The position numbers and the translations under genes are program-made. DNA of 64,000 bases from Nageia nagi (lineage: Eukaryota; Pinophyta): assembly GCA_050084985.1 (NCBI GenBank), contig JBITNC010000002.1, positions 32,364,001 through 32,428,000 of the forward strand, in the 5' to 3' direction. Shown here piece after piece: positions 12,651-24,622 of this stretch (the first letter of the stretch is position 1; every line of letters starts with the position of its first letter). The notes under the pieces are model-generated. The model searched no databases and was not told the DNA's origin. It was given only the letters and a program-made list of their open reading frames with translations.

Positions 12651-12989
12651 ATATGAATTAAAATAAGAAAAAACAACATTTTGAGTTGCACATAATGCAT
12701 AATTAACCATCTCCTCCTTTGTATCTTCATCTATTTCTATATTACTAAATTGCTTCACAAACTTTTATATTTCATGAAATTCAATTCTAGTAAGCCTTTG
12801 ATGAAATTTTGGATCTAAAACTTGAGAAGGAGAATGGTTTTGAATTTTTTTTTTACCTCTTTTTATCTTCATCATTTCTTGAATCACATTTGGAGAACCT
12901 TCACTTGAAGGAGAAGTGGGAGTGGATTTGGAGCTGTTGGAGGGACTTGATGGAGGACTTGGAGGCACCAATTGAATATTTGGAAGAGA

Positions 12990-13900
12990 ATTTGATCTCT
13001 TGGGTTACATATTTTTCAATTTTGAAGTATTTTCCCCTCCTTAAAAATGAGATATTTGGACATAATTATTTTTTTAGTTTTTTTATTGTAAAGCCTATAA
13101 TCTTTACTCTCTTCATTATACCCAATGAAAACACATGGTTCACTCTTTGTATTTAATTTTTTTATATTTTATTTTGGCACATGAGCATATTCTAAACAAC
13201 CAAAAACTTTGAAATGTCAGATAGTTGGCTTCTTGTCATACCAAGCTTCAAAAGGGGTCTTTAATTCAATTGTACTAGTTGAGTATCTATTTAAAATGTA
13301 ATTGGGTGTTATCACTAATTCAATCCAATACATATTATGAAATTTTTTATATTGCAATAAACATCTTTCCATCTCCATTAGAATTCTATTTTTCTCTCAA
13401 CAACTCCATTTTGTTGAGGAGTATAGGTTGTAGTATATTGCCTCTTAATACCATGTTCTTTGTAAAAAATAGTAAATTCATTAGAGGCATACTCTCCCCT
13501 TATATCACTTCTTATATATTTAATTTTATGCTCACTCTCATTCTAAACTAACTCCTTAAATTCTTTAAAACACCCAAATTTCTCATCTATATGTTTGAGA
13601 AAATAAACCCAACACATTTTACTAAAAACATTAACAAAAGTGTGAAACTAGGAATTCATACCAATACTCTTGGATTGAATTGGTCCACATAAATCAATAT
13701 AAACCAAATATAGTGGGAATGAGGTCCTCCATGCTTTCATATGATCAAATTTCTATCTTGCTTGCTTGCCCAAAACACAAGCTTCATAAACAAATTTTGG
13801 ATCTTCAATAAGAGGCAAACCATGAACAAGATCATTAGATAGCTTCAAGATATTAAAATTTAAGTGGCCAAATATAAGATGCCATAACCAATACATGTAC
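12990..13900 (-). pseudogene. Element D integrase remnant
   Basis: The minus strand reads GPIQSKSIG near 13680, IRSDIRGEYASNEF near 13490-13530 (family SDNGGEF/Y), TTTYTPQQNGVVERKIE near 13400-13430, and FKVFGCLEYAHVPK near 13180-13220. This is the ordered set of copia integrase signatures. In the second catalytic block NG is changed to IR. The 3' end passes into an NEE- and S-rich linker before the reverse transcriptase. Broken by stops. Confidence 0.8.
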
Positions 13901-14218
13901 TTTGCAGCCACATTTACAAGAATAATATTGCCTTTATCTCCAATATTAAATGTAAATAATCAATTTGTAGTCATGTGAACAATAGTAATATGCTTGTTTC
14001 CATGATTCTTGTAAAATGTTTTACATTTTCCATATTCAAAAATTAACTTGTAGTTGTTCTCCATAATATGCCCAATACTAAGAAAAATATGAGCCATATC
14101 TGGAGTGTGATAAACATCATTCACTTTCTTCATTTCATTCTTGGTAGGCACCACAAGCATGCCTTTACTAGCCACATATATTACATAATTATTACCATGC
14201 TTAATGCTTGGTCTATAG
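13901..14218 (-). pseudogene. Element D protease C-terminal part
   Basis: Open from 14175 to 13960. It reads ASKGMLVVPTKNEMKKVNDV, then YHTPDMAHIFLSIG and MENNYKLIFEYGKCKTF, the protease-to-GAG-pre-integrase stretch of copia elements. The first half of the same protease lies 11 kb to the right at about 25290-25440 (SNHMTRKGEMLSS), separated by element B. Confidence 0.8.
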
Positions 14219-14537
14219 TGTTATGCCCCCATAATATGTTATTTATGTTATATTAGTATTTATTACACATGTAATAGGTTTGGAAGGTGAAAGATCACAA
14301 AGGGCAATTTATATGAGGCCTTCCCTATTGTAATAAGAACATCATGAAATTTAATTCATTTGAGGAGAGAACTTGTTCTCTAGGAGGTGCCCCTCTCGAA
14401 GTGGTGCAAGAGATCTTATTACTTTAGTAAGTGGTTTTTGTAATGGTTTTTACATATTTGAATGGTATTTTAATAATGGAATGGTTTTATGTATATTTGT
14501 GAATAATATAATTATTATGAAAAAGTGGTATTAGAGC
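14219..14537 (+). repeat. Element B 5' LTR and primer-binding site
   Basis: The block from 14237 to 14520 aligns with 16257-16424 joined to 25133-25252. Shared landmarks are AATAGGTTT, GAGGCCTTCC and TGAGGAGAGAACTT. Two short inverted runs surround GAGAACTTGTTCTC at about 14362-14375, a perfect 6-bp stem. The primer-binding site for tRNA-Met follows at 14526-14537. Confidence 0.75.
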
Positions 14538-15405
14538 ATGGTCTTGCCACTTGTGGGTTTGGATAAGTTGAAGGGTTTTTGTTTTGGTTGGTTCAAATTG
14601 AATTATTCATATCTTACACATATTAATGAATTTGATTCTAAAATTTTATAATTTTATGGATAATTACATCAAGAAGGCTTAAAAGTATTTTTAAATATTT
14701 TAGAACTCGTTTACACATTTTATAAGCATTTAAATTTTTGCAATAAAGTAGTTGTATAGGGTGAAATAAGGGGTTTTGGATTCTAAATTCTTTGAATAAT
14801 TTTGTTATAGATAATAGTATCATTATATAAAAATTTTAGATTATTTGAATCTATATTAGTTGATTTATGAGAAGATTTGTGTTTCCCCTTAAAAATCCTA
14901 GATCTAGAATTATGAAAAAAGGGTAAAAGTATTTGATCATATATTTTTTTTCCTTACAAGTTTGATATTTAAATTTTAAATTTTTTTATATTTGTATCTC
15001 AAGAGTACATAGTTTAAATTTTATAATGTTTCAAATTATATTGAATATTTTGTGAAAGAACATTGGGTTTTCCTTATAAATGCTCTAAGATCTAGAAGGG
15101 GTAATAGTAAATCAAACATATCTTTTTCATTCATTTGAATTTAATTTTGAAATTTTGTGAGTTTAATATTTTAGTATTATAATTGTTAAATAAAAATTTC
15201 ATGTCATTTAAAGAATAAATATTTGATTTGTGATAAAATTGGTGATTGCAATTTTGATAAATAAAGGGGCAAAAGATGAAATCTTCATAGCTATTACATA
15301 TGAAATCAGTTTGGAATGAAATTTTAGATATGGATGGTTATTCATGGTATATATAAAGTAAAAATTTCATAATTTTCTCAATTTATTTTATAGCCATTAT
15401 AATTT
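14538..15405 (+). other. Element B internal region, untranslated
   Basis: A+T-rich leader without a gene. Degenerate repeats of a clause containing GATCTAGAA and a run like GGGTAAAAG recur near 14900 and 15090. Confidence 0.5.
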
Positions 15406-15846
15406 ATGAAAATGGATACTTTTGTTCCACCTTTACATACACATACATTAGAACAATATAAGAATGAAGAGGATATTAATAAACTTTGGGAAACACTTGA
15501 AAAGGATAAAATTGAATTTAATAACATGGTTAATAAACTAATTAATACAATAAATACTCTTCAAAATAAACTTACTTTTCCTTATCAAGATCTTCATAGG
15601 TTTATTATTGAGGAGTCAATTTCTTTGAATGTTGAGGAGCATGATGTAGACTGTGAGGCCCTTTCTCTCACTTGTACTAGTGTATATGATGTGGATTCAA
15701 TTTATTCAGATTTATTAGAGCATGTTGTTAAGTTTGAGGATATACCTCTCACTTATATTAGCATGGAAATGGTAGAGCAACAAGGTTTCATAAAGTATTC
15801 ATGCCAAGATTTCAAAGTGCGACAGATAAACTTTAGAGCATTGTAG
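15406..15846 (+). CDS. Unrecognised 146-residue protein of element B
   Basis: The frame is open from ATG 15406 to the stop at 15846. I do not recognise the family. Residues 15-56 are charged and helix-prone (INKLWETLEKDKIEFNNMVN, then KLINTINTLQNKL), suggesting a short coiled coil. Residues 70-115 are acidic (EEHDVDCEALS, YDVDSIYSDLLEH). There is no zinc knuckle, protease DSG or RT motif. Its place between the leader and the 3' LTR of a non-autonomous LTR element suggests a gag-like or captured protein. It is one of the few uninterrupted frames in the nest, though length alone does not prove selection. Confidence 0.4.
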   Translation: MKMDTFVPPLHTHTLEQYKNEEDINKLWETLEKDKIEFNNMVNKLINTINTLQNKLTFPYQDLHRFIIEESISLNVEEHDVDCEALSLTCTSVYDVDSIYSDLLEHVVKFEDIPLTYISMEMVEQQGFIKYSCQDFKVRQINFRAL

Positions 15847-16246
15847 GAGGACTTCAAAATGTAGCAAGAACATGGTGGTTTATTTATTAATTATTTTGGA
15901 TTATTATTTTTATTTATCACTCCTTTACAAAAATATTATCATTACCTTGGTAGGATTTTGATACTCATATGGTCTCTTATTCAAATTTGGCGTATTATTG
16001 ACTACTTTGGATGAGTTGAATTCCTTGGCTCTTTTCTCTCTCTATTGTTTATAAAGGGATTGTATTTGTATTTTGGAAAGATTTGAGGAAAAATATTTTT
16101 AAAGGGGTAAAAAATGTAATTACCCTCCTTAGTATATTATTAGGCTATTTTGTAGTGATGTGTGATGGGATTATGTTAATGTGTAGGTTAATATGTTTTG
16201 ATGTATGTTATGTACAAGATTTGAAGATAAAGCTTGCTTAAGGGGG

Positions 16247-16424
16247 TGGCTTAACATGTTATTTATATTATATTAGTATTTATCCAATATGTAATAGGTT
16301 TATAAGGTGAAAGATCATAAAAGGCTATTTATATGAGGCCTTCCTTATTGTAATAAGAAAATCAAGAATTATATTTCATTTGAGGAGAGAACTTATTCTC
16401 TAGAAGGTGCCCATGTCAAAGTGA
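16247..16424 (+). repeat. Element B 3' LTR, left piece, with polypurine tract
   Basis: Aligns with 14219-14410. The upstream run CTTAAGGGGG (16237-16246) is the polypurine tract. The piece ends at AGTGA (16420-16424), one copy of the target duplication made by element A. The rest of the LTR is at 25133-25252. Confidence 0.8.
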
Positions 16425-16935
16425 TGAGAGAATTGAACTATAAAAAGAACAATCCTAAACTAACAAGATCACATGAAAGATCTAAATTCATATATAACTA
16501 TCACACAAAGCAATATCATAAAGATAACATAAGATGTAAGTGGTTCCTCCAACTAGGAGTACATCTACTAACTAGATCTTTACTTCAATCACAAATATGA
16601 CTCTCTTACAATCCTTCTAATCTCAACTCCTACACTTCTATATTATAGCATAAATTTACTCCATAATTGATGTGTGATCACAAAGAGGGAGCCTTCTATT
16701 TGTAGTCCAAAATCTCTCTTTGAATCATCCGTTTATCCAATGTACAAAAGTATGACATGCACATCCTTTTACCCAAGGGGCATGCTCATGACATGGAGTG
16801 TAGGACAAGTTACATTATCATATTCACTTAAATACTTAAGGTATAAAATGATACCCTTAAGTATTAGTGAACTTACATAGAATATTTAATACAAACCTTT
16901 ATGATAATGCATTATACATTCCAACACTCCCCCTT
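16425..16935 (-). repeat. Element A 3' LTR and polypurine tract
   Basis: LTR 16425-16926 (502 bp), matching 24637-25132. On the minus strand the polypurine tract AAGGGGGAG (16927-16935) directly precedes TGTTGGAATG. The U3 inverted repeat is at 16823-16871. The TATA box seen in sister LTRs is damaged here (ACAAATAG near 16700). Confidence 0.9.
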
Positions 16936-17387
16936 AATGCAATATTGGGATAGAGTGAGTAAAAGAGAAGAAGAAGAAAGAGTAAAAGAGTTCTTCTCCA
17001 AATAGATATAATGGAGATGAAATTTTTTTACATATTTATGAAGTAAGAAAGATCTAGTTTGAGACTCACTACTTTATCAAATACAATCATTAACCATAAA
17101 TAGTTTCAATGTATATGAAGTAGTCATCCAACTAGAATTTATGAAGAGTCTCCAAGAGCCTACATACTTGAGGTAAGTAACCTGCAATCTCAAAAGAATT
17201 TGCAAATCATAAGCATATCAAATAATAATATTAGTTAGATGCAACATATTCAATTCATCAAGGATAGATGAATCACATAAATGCCATTATGAACTGATCA
17301 ATGGTGCACTATAAGTCATCACAAAGATGCCATGCCAAAAAATTATAGTTATCTATTGTATATAAAATATATATTGATTATCATTAC

Positions 17388-17605
17388 AAAATAGAGCATG
17401 CACATATTATTTCCTCACATATGGATAATTGAATAGTTCCAAAAGACACATAAGAGTTCCTCACACATGGATAACTAAACAATGCTAGATTGACCAAAAA
17501 TAGAGTATGCACATATGAGGCCTCATATATGGATAACTGAATAGTGCCAAAAGACACATAAGATTTTCTCACAAATGGATAAATAAATAATGCTATATTG
17601 GCCAA
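17388..17605 (-). repeat. Two-copy 109-bp tandem repeat in element A 3' region
   Basis: Units 17388-17496 and 17497-17605 align end to end; both begin AAAATAGAG and share CCAAAAGACACATAAGA. They lie between the RNase H end and the 3' LTR. An open frame across them is a by-product and shows the repeat as YVSFGTIQLSI twice. Confidence 0.75.
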
Positions 17606-17732
17606 TTTGTACAACATATTCCTCATGCAGAGCAAATTTACCATGAAGGTGTATAATAAAATCAACACTATACAACATAAAATCCTTCTAGGGGTGAAGT
17701 TGTTATCACAAATATGAATTCAACATAAGAAT

Positions 17733-18329
17733 TCAAACTTCACTTCCCTTTGAGGGCAACTTCACCAACTTGATAGCATCTCTAAGCTTATAGAAATAAG
17801 CTTTTTGGAGGGGCTTAGTGAATAAATTAGCAAAGTTCAAGGTGGATGGACAATACTCCAAGTGTATGATGCCATCAAGGACCTTCTCTTTGATAAAATG
17901 GGTATGGATTTCCACATGTTTTGTTCTTTTATGAAACACCAGATTTTTAGCCAAATAAATAGCTAAATAATTGTTTGAAGAGATTAAAGATGAACCACCT
18001 TGCTCATACCTAAGTTCTTTTAGAATATTCCTTAGCTAAATGGCTTCTTGGGCTACAATAGATATGGCATGATATTTGACTTCTATGGTGGAAAGAGAAA
18101 TAATAAGTTGCTTCTTGGAATCCCCAAAGATAGCACCTAAACTAATGCTAAACACATACATAGAGGTTGAATTCTTATCATCTCTATCTTTACCATAGTT
18201 AGAATCTGAGAATCCAAAGAGAATAAATGAGGGTAACTTGAAATACTTGAGAGCAAGATCCTTAGTCCCTGCAACATACCTCAAGATTTGCTTAACAATA
18301 TTGAGGTACTCAACATAAGGTTTTTGCAT
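17733..18329 (-). pseudogene. Element A RNase H and C-terminal tail
   Basis: Two open pieces. 18329-18036: YLNIVKQILRYVAGTKDLAL, then FSDSNYGKDRDDKNSTSMYV (family YTDSDWAGDRDDRKSTSGYV) and a degenerate SLSTIEVKYHA (SLSTAEAEYVA). 17954-17733: KNLVFHKRTKHVEIHTHFI, then LEYCPSTLNFANLFTKPL, the conserved end of copia Pol. RNase H would degrade the RNA of the RNA-DNA hybrid. Stops separate the pieces. Confidence 0.85.
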
Positions 18330-19200
18330 GAATCATGCCATCATATTCATTACAAAGGTAATATCTAGCTTAGATATAGTCAAATACAAAATACTACCAA
18401 TTAATTACCTATAAGCTGTAGCATTAGCTAACTAAGAGTTAGAGCTTAGAGAAATAGTGATTCTAGGAGAGACTAGGATTTTAGCTTATCTACACTCTTC
18501 CATTTCAAACTTTTTCAAGATGTCTAATATATACTTATATTGATTGAGGTAAGTACAATCCTTGTATTGATACACTTGCATTCCAAGATAGTAGTGCAAG
18601 AGACCAAGATTAGTTATTTCAAATGTTGTCTTAAGTTTGGATATGCACTCTTGAATGATTTCATCATTGTTCTCAGTAATCAAAAGATCATCCACATAAA
18701 GGAGAATGAAGACCATGTCTTTTCCTTGATTGAGCACATATAGATCGGAGTCAAAAAAACACTTGAAGAATCCAATATCTACAAAGTACCCTAAAATCTT
18801 TCTATACCATGCTCTAGGTGCTTGCTTAAGTCCATACAATGACTTCTTTAGCTTACACACAAAGGACTCTTTACCTTCCATAATAAGCCCTATTGGTTTA
18901 TTCATGAATATTTCCAAATCTAAGTCACCATTGAGAAATGCACTCTTGATGTCAAGTTGAAATTATGTCCATCCTTGAGCTATAGAAAGAGCAAGGATAA
19001 CTCTCATAATAGGCATCTTTGCTATGGAAGCAAAGGTTTCTTTATAATATACACCATATTTTTGAACAAACCCTTTAGCTACTAACTTTGCCTTGTATTT
19101 CTCAATATCTCCAACTGAATTGAACTTGACCTTGTAGATCCACTTATTGCTAATCACATTCTTTTCATTGGGATAAGTAACTAAGTCCTAAGTTTTATTT
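18330..19200 (-). pseudogene. Element A reverse transcriptase remnant
   Basis: 19157-18963 reads NKWIYKVKFNSVGDIEKYKA, LVAKGFVQKYGV and the ETFASIAKM block. 18917-18486 reads LKKSLYGLKQAPRAWY and LLYVDDLLITENND, so the catalytic YVDD is intact, followed by LGLLHYYLGMQV. These are RT blocks in the right order. A stop separates the two open pieces near 18960 and the frame is lost after 18486. Confidence 0.9.
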
Positions 19201-19479
19201 TTTATAAGCACCTCATACTCTACTTTCATTACTTCCATCCAAGACTCATGCTTAGAAGCTTCTTTGAAGGTTGAGGGCTCATGTTTGTTGTCAATCTTGG
19301 TAATTAAGGATTTGTTCAAGGTCATGCTCCTTGTTACCTTTTATGTTAGAGAATTTTGTTCCTAAGGTGACTTATCTATATCAATATCCAACCAGCTAGG
19401 AGCAACTAAAGAGTCCTCTAGATCATCAACATCCTTATTAGAAGTAGATTTTTCAAGAAGTTCATTGAAATTTAGATCT

Positions 19480-20290
19480 CTTGAAATGAATACTTCTTTA
19501 TAGGATGGAGAGTAGAGCCTGTAGCTACAAAGATGTATTTTTTAGCTCTTTTATTTAGCTTCTTCCTTTTCTCAAAAATAATGTAGAAGAATGCTTCACA
19601 ACCAAACACCTTAAGATGATAAATGTTAGGTTTTCTTCCTAATCATACCTCAAAAGGTGTTTTACTCTAAATGGCTTTTGTGTGACACCTATTCAAGGTT
19701 TAAATAGCAGTGCTCATAGCTTCACCTTATAATAATTTAGAAAGATTACTCAACATGCATCTAGACATCTCTATAATTGTTCTATTTTTCCTTTTAGGAA
19801 CACTTTTCTGCTGAGGAGTGTAAGGAATTGTAAACTACCTCATGATTCTATACTTAGTATAATAGTCTTTGAACTCATTACTATTATATTCTCCCCCATT
19901 ATCTAATCTCAACATCTTAATTTTAAGGCTAGTTTAATTTTCAACAAAGGCCTTAAAAATTTTAAAATTTTCAAAGGTTTGATCCTTGTGCTCAAGTAGA
20001 CACCCAAAGGTCATGCTACTAAAGTCATCAATGAAGCTCAAAATGTAATATGCTTCTCTAAGTGATTTATTCTGAAATAGATCTATCAAATTTGGATGCA
20101 CAAGTTGAAGAGGTTGAGATGCTCTTGTTACCTTATCTTATTCAAAATTTTGTCTATGCATCTTACCAAGAATGCACTTCTCCCATAAACCAACCAAAAG
20201 AGAAATTTAAGGCAAACCTTTCATAAGTTCTTGGTTTTTCATGACTTAAATACTCTTATGGTTAAGGTGCCCTAAATGATGGTGCTAAAG
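19480..20290 (-). pseudogene. Element A integrase remnant
   Basis: Minus-strand reading gives SFIDDFSSMTFGCLLEHKDQ near 20000, MLRLDNGGEYNSNEF near 19870-19915 (family SDNGGEY), YTPQQ near 19815, then KTPFEV and HLKVFGCEAFF near 19600-19660. The first catalytic Asp sits in NLIDLFQNKSL near 20075. Frame shifts and stops interrupt it, so no long frame is open. Confidence 0.8.
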
Positions 20291-20392
20291 ATTGCCTTTA
20301 GAACACATACTAGAAGCAAGACACATCTTTGATAGAACTTGATCCATAATGTAGAGGTTATCTTTCACAGATCCTTTAACCAAAGTGGTAAG

Positions 20393-20700
20393 TCATTTTT
20401 TAATACACCAATATTGAGAGTCAAACTCAAAAGAATATCCTTTTCTAGCTACTTGGATCATAGAGAGAAGGTTCATCCTTAACTTAGGAACATAAAAAAT
20501 ATTTTCAAGAACCTTTTCATGAATCAACACACTCCTAATTCTTTGGAATTCAAGGGTGGAGTTATCACCTATCACAATTGCATCCTTTTTATACTTGTGA
20601 AAGTTTCTCAAACTTTTCTTTTTCAAAGCATAGGAGATTGGTGCAAGTAGAGTCAACAATCCATTAAAATGAAAAAAAATGAGACATAAAGTAGAGTGCT
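20393..20700 (-). pseudogene. Element A protease and GAG-pre-integrase
   Basis: Open 20659-20393: SLRNFHKYKKDAIVIGDNST, then VLENIFYVPKLRMNLLSMIQ, matching the copia protease C-terminal half and the LLS motif before integrase. The active-site DSGCTNH block lies just upstream and is shifted out of frame. Confidence 0.8.
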
Positions 20701-20743
20701 ACAACAAAACTAGCATGAATATTTTTCTTTCCTTAGTAGTTAT

Positions 20744-21650
20744 TTACATTTCCATTTCCTTTATTCTTTTTCTCTCTTTTTTTTTGTAGTAATCAACTTC
20801 TTTGTGACCTTGAATGCTACAACAGTTACAATTACCATCAAATTTTTCCTTAAGATAGGGATTGTTTACTTTTTCTTTTTCATCCCTTTGCTTGAAGTGG
20901 TTGTTGTTGCCATTATTCTTACTACTATTGTATCCACTACCTCTTTTCTCAAACCTTTTGGAGGAAGAAGGGTAATATTTCCTTTGATGGTTGAACAACT
21001 TCTTTAAAAAAGTTTTGATTGCTCTAAGAGCAAAGTTATTATTTTAGGAGAAAAAATTAACACTTTATTGTTAAGGGTTTTGTCATGCTTTAAAAGGTGC
21101 CTTAAAAGGTTCTCAAGGGAGAAGAATTTTTCTTCATCATCAAGTATTATTTCCATAATTGTTACAAAGTTTTCAAACTTTGAAGAAAGGCTTTGAAGAA
21201 TGATTAAGACCATGAACTTATCATTGATCCAATTGCATCCATAAGCAACAAGTTGGGTCCTTAGGTCAATGATTTTGTTCAAGTATATAACCACATTTTC
21301 ATCTTACCCTTGATAATATTGAAGTAATTTTTGGAGATTGGTAAACCTTATTAAAAAGTTTTAACTAAGGTAGATTTGTTTAAGCTTATCCCAAGCTTCC
21401 TTTGCTAAGGTTGAAGAGGAAATCATTAGAAGCACATCATCTAAAACTACATAATAAATCATGGAGGTTGCCAACTCATTCTTTTTGTTGTAAGCCTCTA
21501 ATGCCTTCTTATATGTAGGAGGTACAAGATTCTCATTCATTATTTGCCAAAGCTTCTTTGCCTACAATTAAGCTCTTATTAGAGGTTCTCAAATCCCATA
21601 ATTGGAACCATTAAGAATATGTTTGGGTAAAAAAGATTCTCCCATTTGCT
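20744..21650 (-). pseudogene. Element A gag remnant
   Basis: UBN2-type copia Gag in pieces. 21294-21004 has LRTQLVAYGCNWINDKFMVL and a capsid-like helical segment. 20998-20744 is basic and ends in a zinc-knuckle-like CNCCSIQGHKEVDYY, where the last Cys of CCHC is Tyr. The start near 21650 matches the NYGIWEP region of element K in position. Confidence 0.75.
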
Positions 21651-22599
21651 ACATAAGAATGTGAAATAATAATAAGCATATGGTTTCAATAAATAATATA
21701 AAATGTTAAATTTTAACCAAATAAATAATACATGTTACATTTGACACTAAAAACATGCTTGATTTAAATCATAAATGCAAATGTTAAATAATAACCCATG
21801 TTTTCAAATAAATATCTCATCTCAAGAACCGTAGATGTAGAGTGACATTGTTGAGGCTTATTTTCTTATCTAAAATTAGGCCTTCACCTAGATACCCACA
21901 TAAGAGGAGCCCAAGAACTACCAATACTCAACCAGTTCCCCTTGGAAAATAATATACTCTCATAAGGAGAATTACTAGCTATTTTCTAAGGTTTTGATGT
22001 TTATTAGATTGGCCAAATTATTAATCTTGCTTAGGTTCCAAGTTGTCCTCCTAGGTTATCAGGATAATCCTTGAATGGATGTATGGATATATGGTATCAC
22101 TAAACACACACTTGTCCATCTATTAAAGTTAAATCCATACCAACAAAGAACTTAGGGGCAATTAAAAAGTACAAACTTTTCACCATTTGGATTGTTAGAC
22201 TTAAAGGCTTCAGTTTGCCTGTCCTCACCTCATGGCTCCCCAAACAAGTCATGTTGCAAAATGTACATGCAAATATGTTCATTTTAGGGGGTTTTTCATA
22301 TCAATGTTTGCATTTTTGGTTTGCACAAGAAAATAAATCAAAGTGTGAAACATGAAGTAAAGAGCATAAATAAAACATCATCCATTCAATTTGAAACCTA
22401 AGTGTTCAATGGGTTTTATTTACTAACCCCTAAAGGACATCTTTACATAAGTTCATATTTTGTTCAAGTTCATTTTGCAAAAAAAAAAAGAGAAATACTT
22501 AAGCATAAACATGTATTAATTCCAAAAATTTACATAAGTTATCTTTGCATGAAGGATAAATACTCAACATGTATCTTTTAACTTAAGGAATTAATTCTT

Positions 22600-22930
22600 A
22601 AGCATGCAATATTAACTTAAAAATTTAAGTCCTAAGCATGCATTTATTAACTTAAAATTTTAAGTAATAAGCATAAGTACCAATCTTAAGCATGCATCAT
22701 TTAAATTTAAGTACTAAGCATGTACCATTAACTTAAAAAATTTAAGTCTTTGAGCATGCATTAAAAAATTTAAACTTTAAGCACAAAAAATGCATCATTC
22801 ACATAGCTTTAAAAATTAAGTCAATATGCATTATTTCCTTATTTTGCATAAGCAAGCAATACTTAAATTTAAACATAAGAAGCATGCATCATTAACTTAA
22901 AGATTTAAGTCCTAAGCATGCATAATAAAA
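22600..22930. repeat. Cluster of GCATGCA (RY-like) motifs
   Basis: AGCATGCA or a one-base variant recurs about seven times in 330 bp, each followed by a run like TTAACTTAAAAATTTAAGT. CATGCA is the RY element bound by plant B3-domain factors. A looser version occurs in element 2 at about 44690-45010. Confidence 0.6.
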
Positions 22931-24200
22931 CTTAAAAAATTAAGTCTCTAAAAATTTTAAAGTAAAGGAATTTCATAAATATTTCCCTCTTTTTACTTTA
23001 AAATTGATCTTTAAGCAATATGATAAATACTTAAATTTTTTTTAAATAATTGCAAACAAATACCTATCATAAAATAGAATTATCAATTTTTTTAACACTT
23101 AGTAAGCAATGATGATAAATACTTTTTGGCATTACCTTTTAATGTCAAGTAAAATTTTGAAAAACTTGCCATCATTATAAGAATACTTAAAAATTATTTA
23201 TTTTTACTTAGTATTCATGATTCACCTTTCAAGTATTAAAAAATAATGATTACTTGTAATATATTAGAAGCTTAGGTGTAATCCTTACTCCACTTGATTC
23301 ATTATAAAACTCACACTCCACCTAGATGCATTAAATTTGTCAGCAAATTTAACACATCATTTTGCATTTTACTCTACTTAATTCTTTATAAAACCCACAC
23401 TCCACCTAGATGTATTAAATTTATCAACCAATTTAATACATATTTTTGCATTTTACTTCACACATAGGTAAGACAAGATACAAAAAAAAGGTTGCTATGA
23501 AAAAAATTAATACCCTTAAAAAAAAAGATCATCTAGGAGTAGGTAGCAATGGTAGGAGGTATTGGTGGCATGAGGAGGAGGGCTTGCAAAGGGGACAACA
23601 AAGTGGGGTGATGGGAGGAAACCATAGTGAAGAAGAAAATGGGATATAGGGAGGGGGGTGAAAGGTAGGAGGTTGCATAGAAAATGGTGCTTGGAGGCCA
23701 TGTGGGAGGCCACATGGGAGGGCAATAAAGGAACTATGTGGTGGTGATGCGAAAAAAGGTCATAGAGTGAGATGCATAACTGATGTGATGGTGGTGCAGT
23801 GAAAGGTTATGAAGCAATGATGGAGGTTCCAAAATAGGGCTACAATAGGAGGGAGCCATAGGTGGTGTAGTGGTAGGAGGGAGCTGTAGGTAGGGTGATA
23901 GAGGCCATCAGAGGTTATGGTCAATCAACAATGTTGTAGTGGTTGGAGGGGTAGCAAGTTGATGAAGGCCACCATTTACAATGAGGAGTGGGGTTTGGTC
24001 AACAGTTGGTCGACCTCCACCTCTTCCAATTTTTTTTTTTAAATAAAGTTTGATTTCCTTCAAAAAATTTTGAATAAAAAATAGGAATATAAAAAAAAGA
24101 TTATATATCTACAATATATTTAAAAAATTTGTACATGCCTTACTTTTTTATTTCTTTACAAGGCATTATAAATATTTTTGTAGAGAGAAAAAAAAATCCC

Positions 24201-24203
<3 letters not shown>

Positions 24204-24247
<44 letters not shown>
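24204..24247. repeat. TA dinucleotide microsatellite
   Basis: About 22 TA units without interruption, inside the leader of element A. Confidence 0.95.
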
Positions 24248-24252
<5 letters not shown>

Positions 24253-24622
24253 TTTACTAAGCTAACTATAGTCTTATAGGTTACAAAGTTTTTAGGTTTA
24301 TCTGAAAAAATGTACCTTTTTTTGTATACTAACTTCTAAAAAAAAGGTAAAAAAAATTGTAAATATTGCAAATAACCAAGAAGTTAGCATATCTAAAATA
24401 AATACATTATATCACTATTTCATCAAATTTGCAATAATAAATTAACACATAGAACATATTATATTAGTGTCATTAGCCAAAAAAAATTGAAGGGGATTAT
24501 ATGGAGGAGGTTATACCTTCTTTTGAATTTACCTCACAATGAAGAGTAGGTTTAAGAATGAAGACCTCCAAATATTGAAGATGAGTCTCCAATACAAGGA
24601 TGTGAAAAGGAGCCTCCAAGGA

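Larger units (their letters stand above)
21651..24622 (-). other. Element A long leader
   Basis: About 3 kb of leader without a supported gene. It holds a segment at 21820-22310 shared with element 2 (43890-44390), a run of GCATGCA motifs at 22600-22930, a sense-strand C-rich island at about 23560-24020, and a TA dinucleotide tract at 24204-24247. The minus strand reads GGTATAACCTCC near 24510-24525, shared with the other leaders. Confidence 0.6.

Noticed and set aside
12062-13156. Several overlapping short plus- and minus-strand open frames
   Set aside because: They are frame shadows of the decayed element D pol on the minus strand.
24204-24247. TA tract as a replication origin or attachment site
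   Set aside because: A plain dinucleotide microsatellite in a retrotransposon leader; nothing supports a special role.
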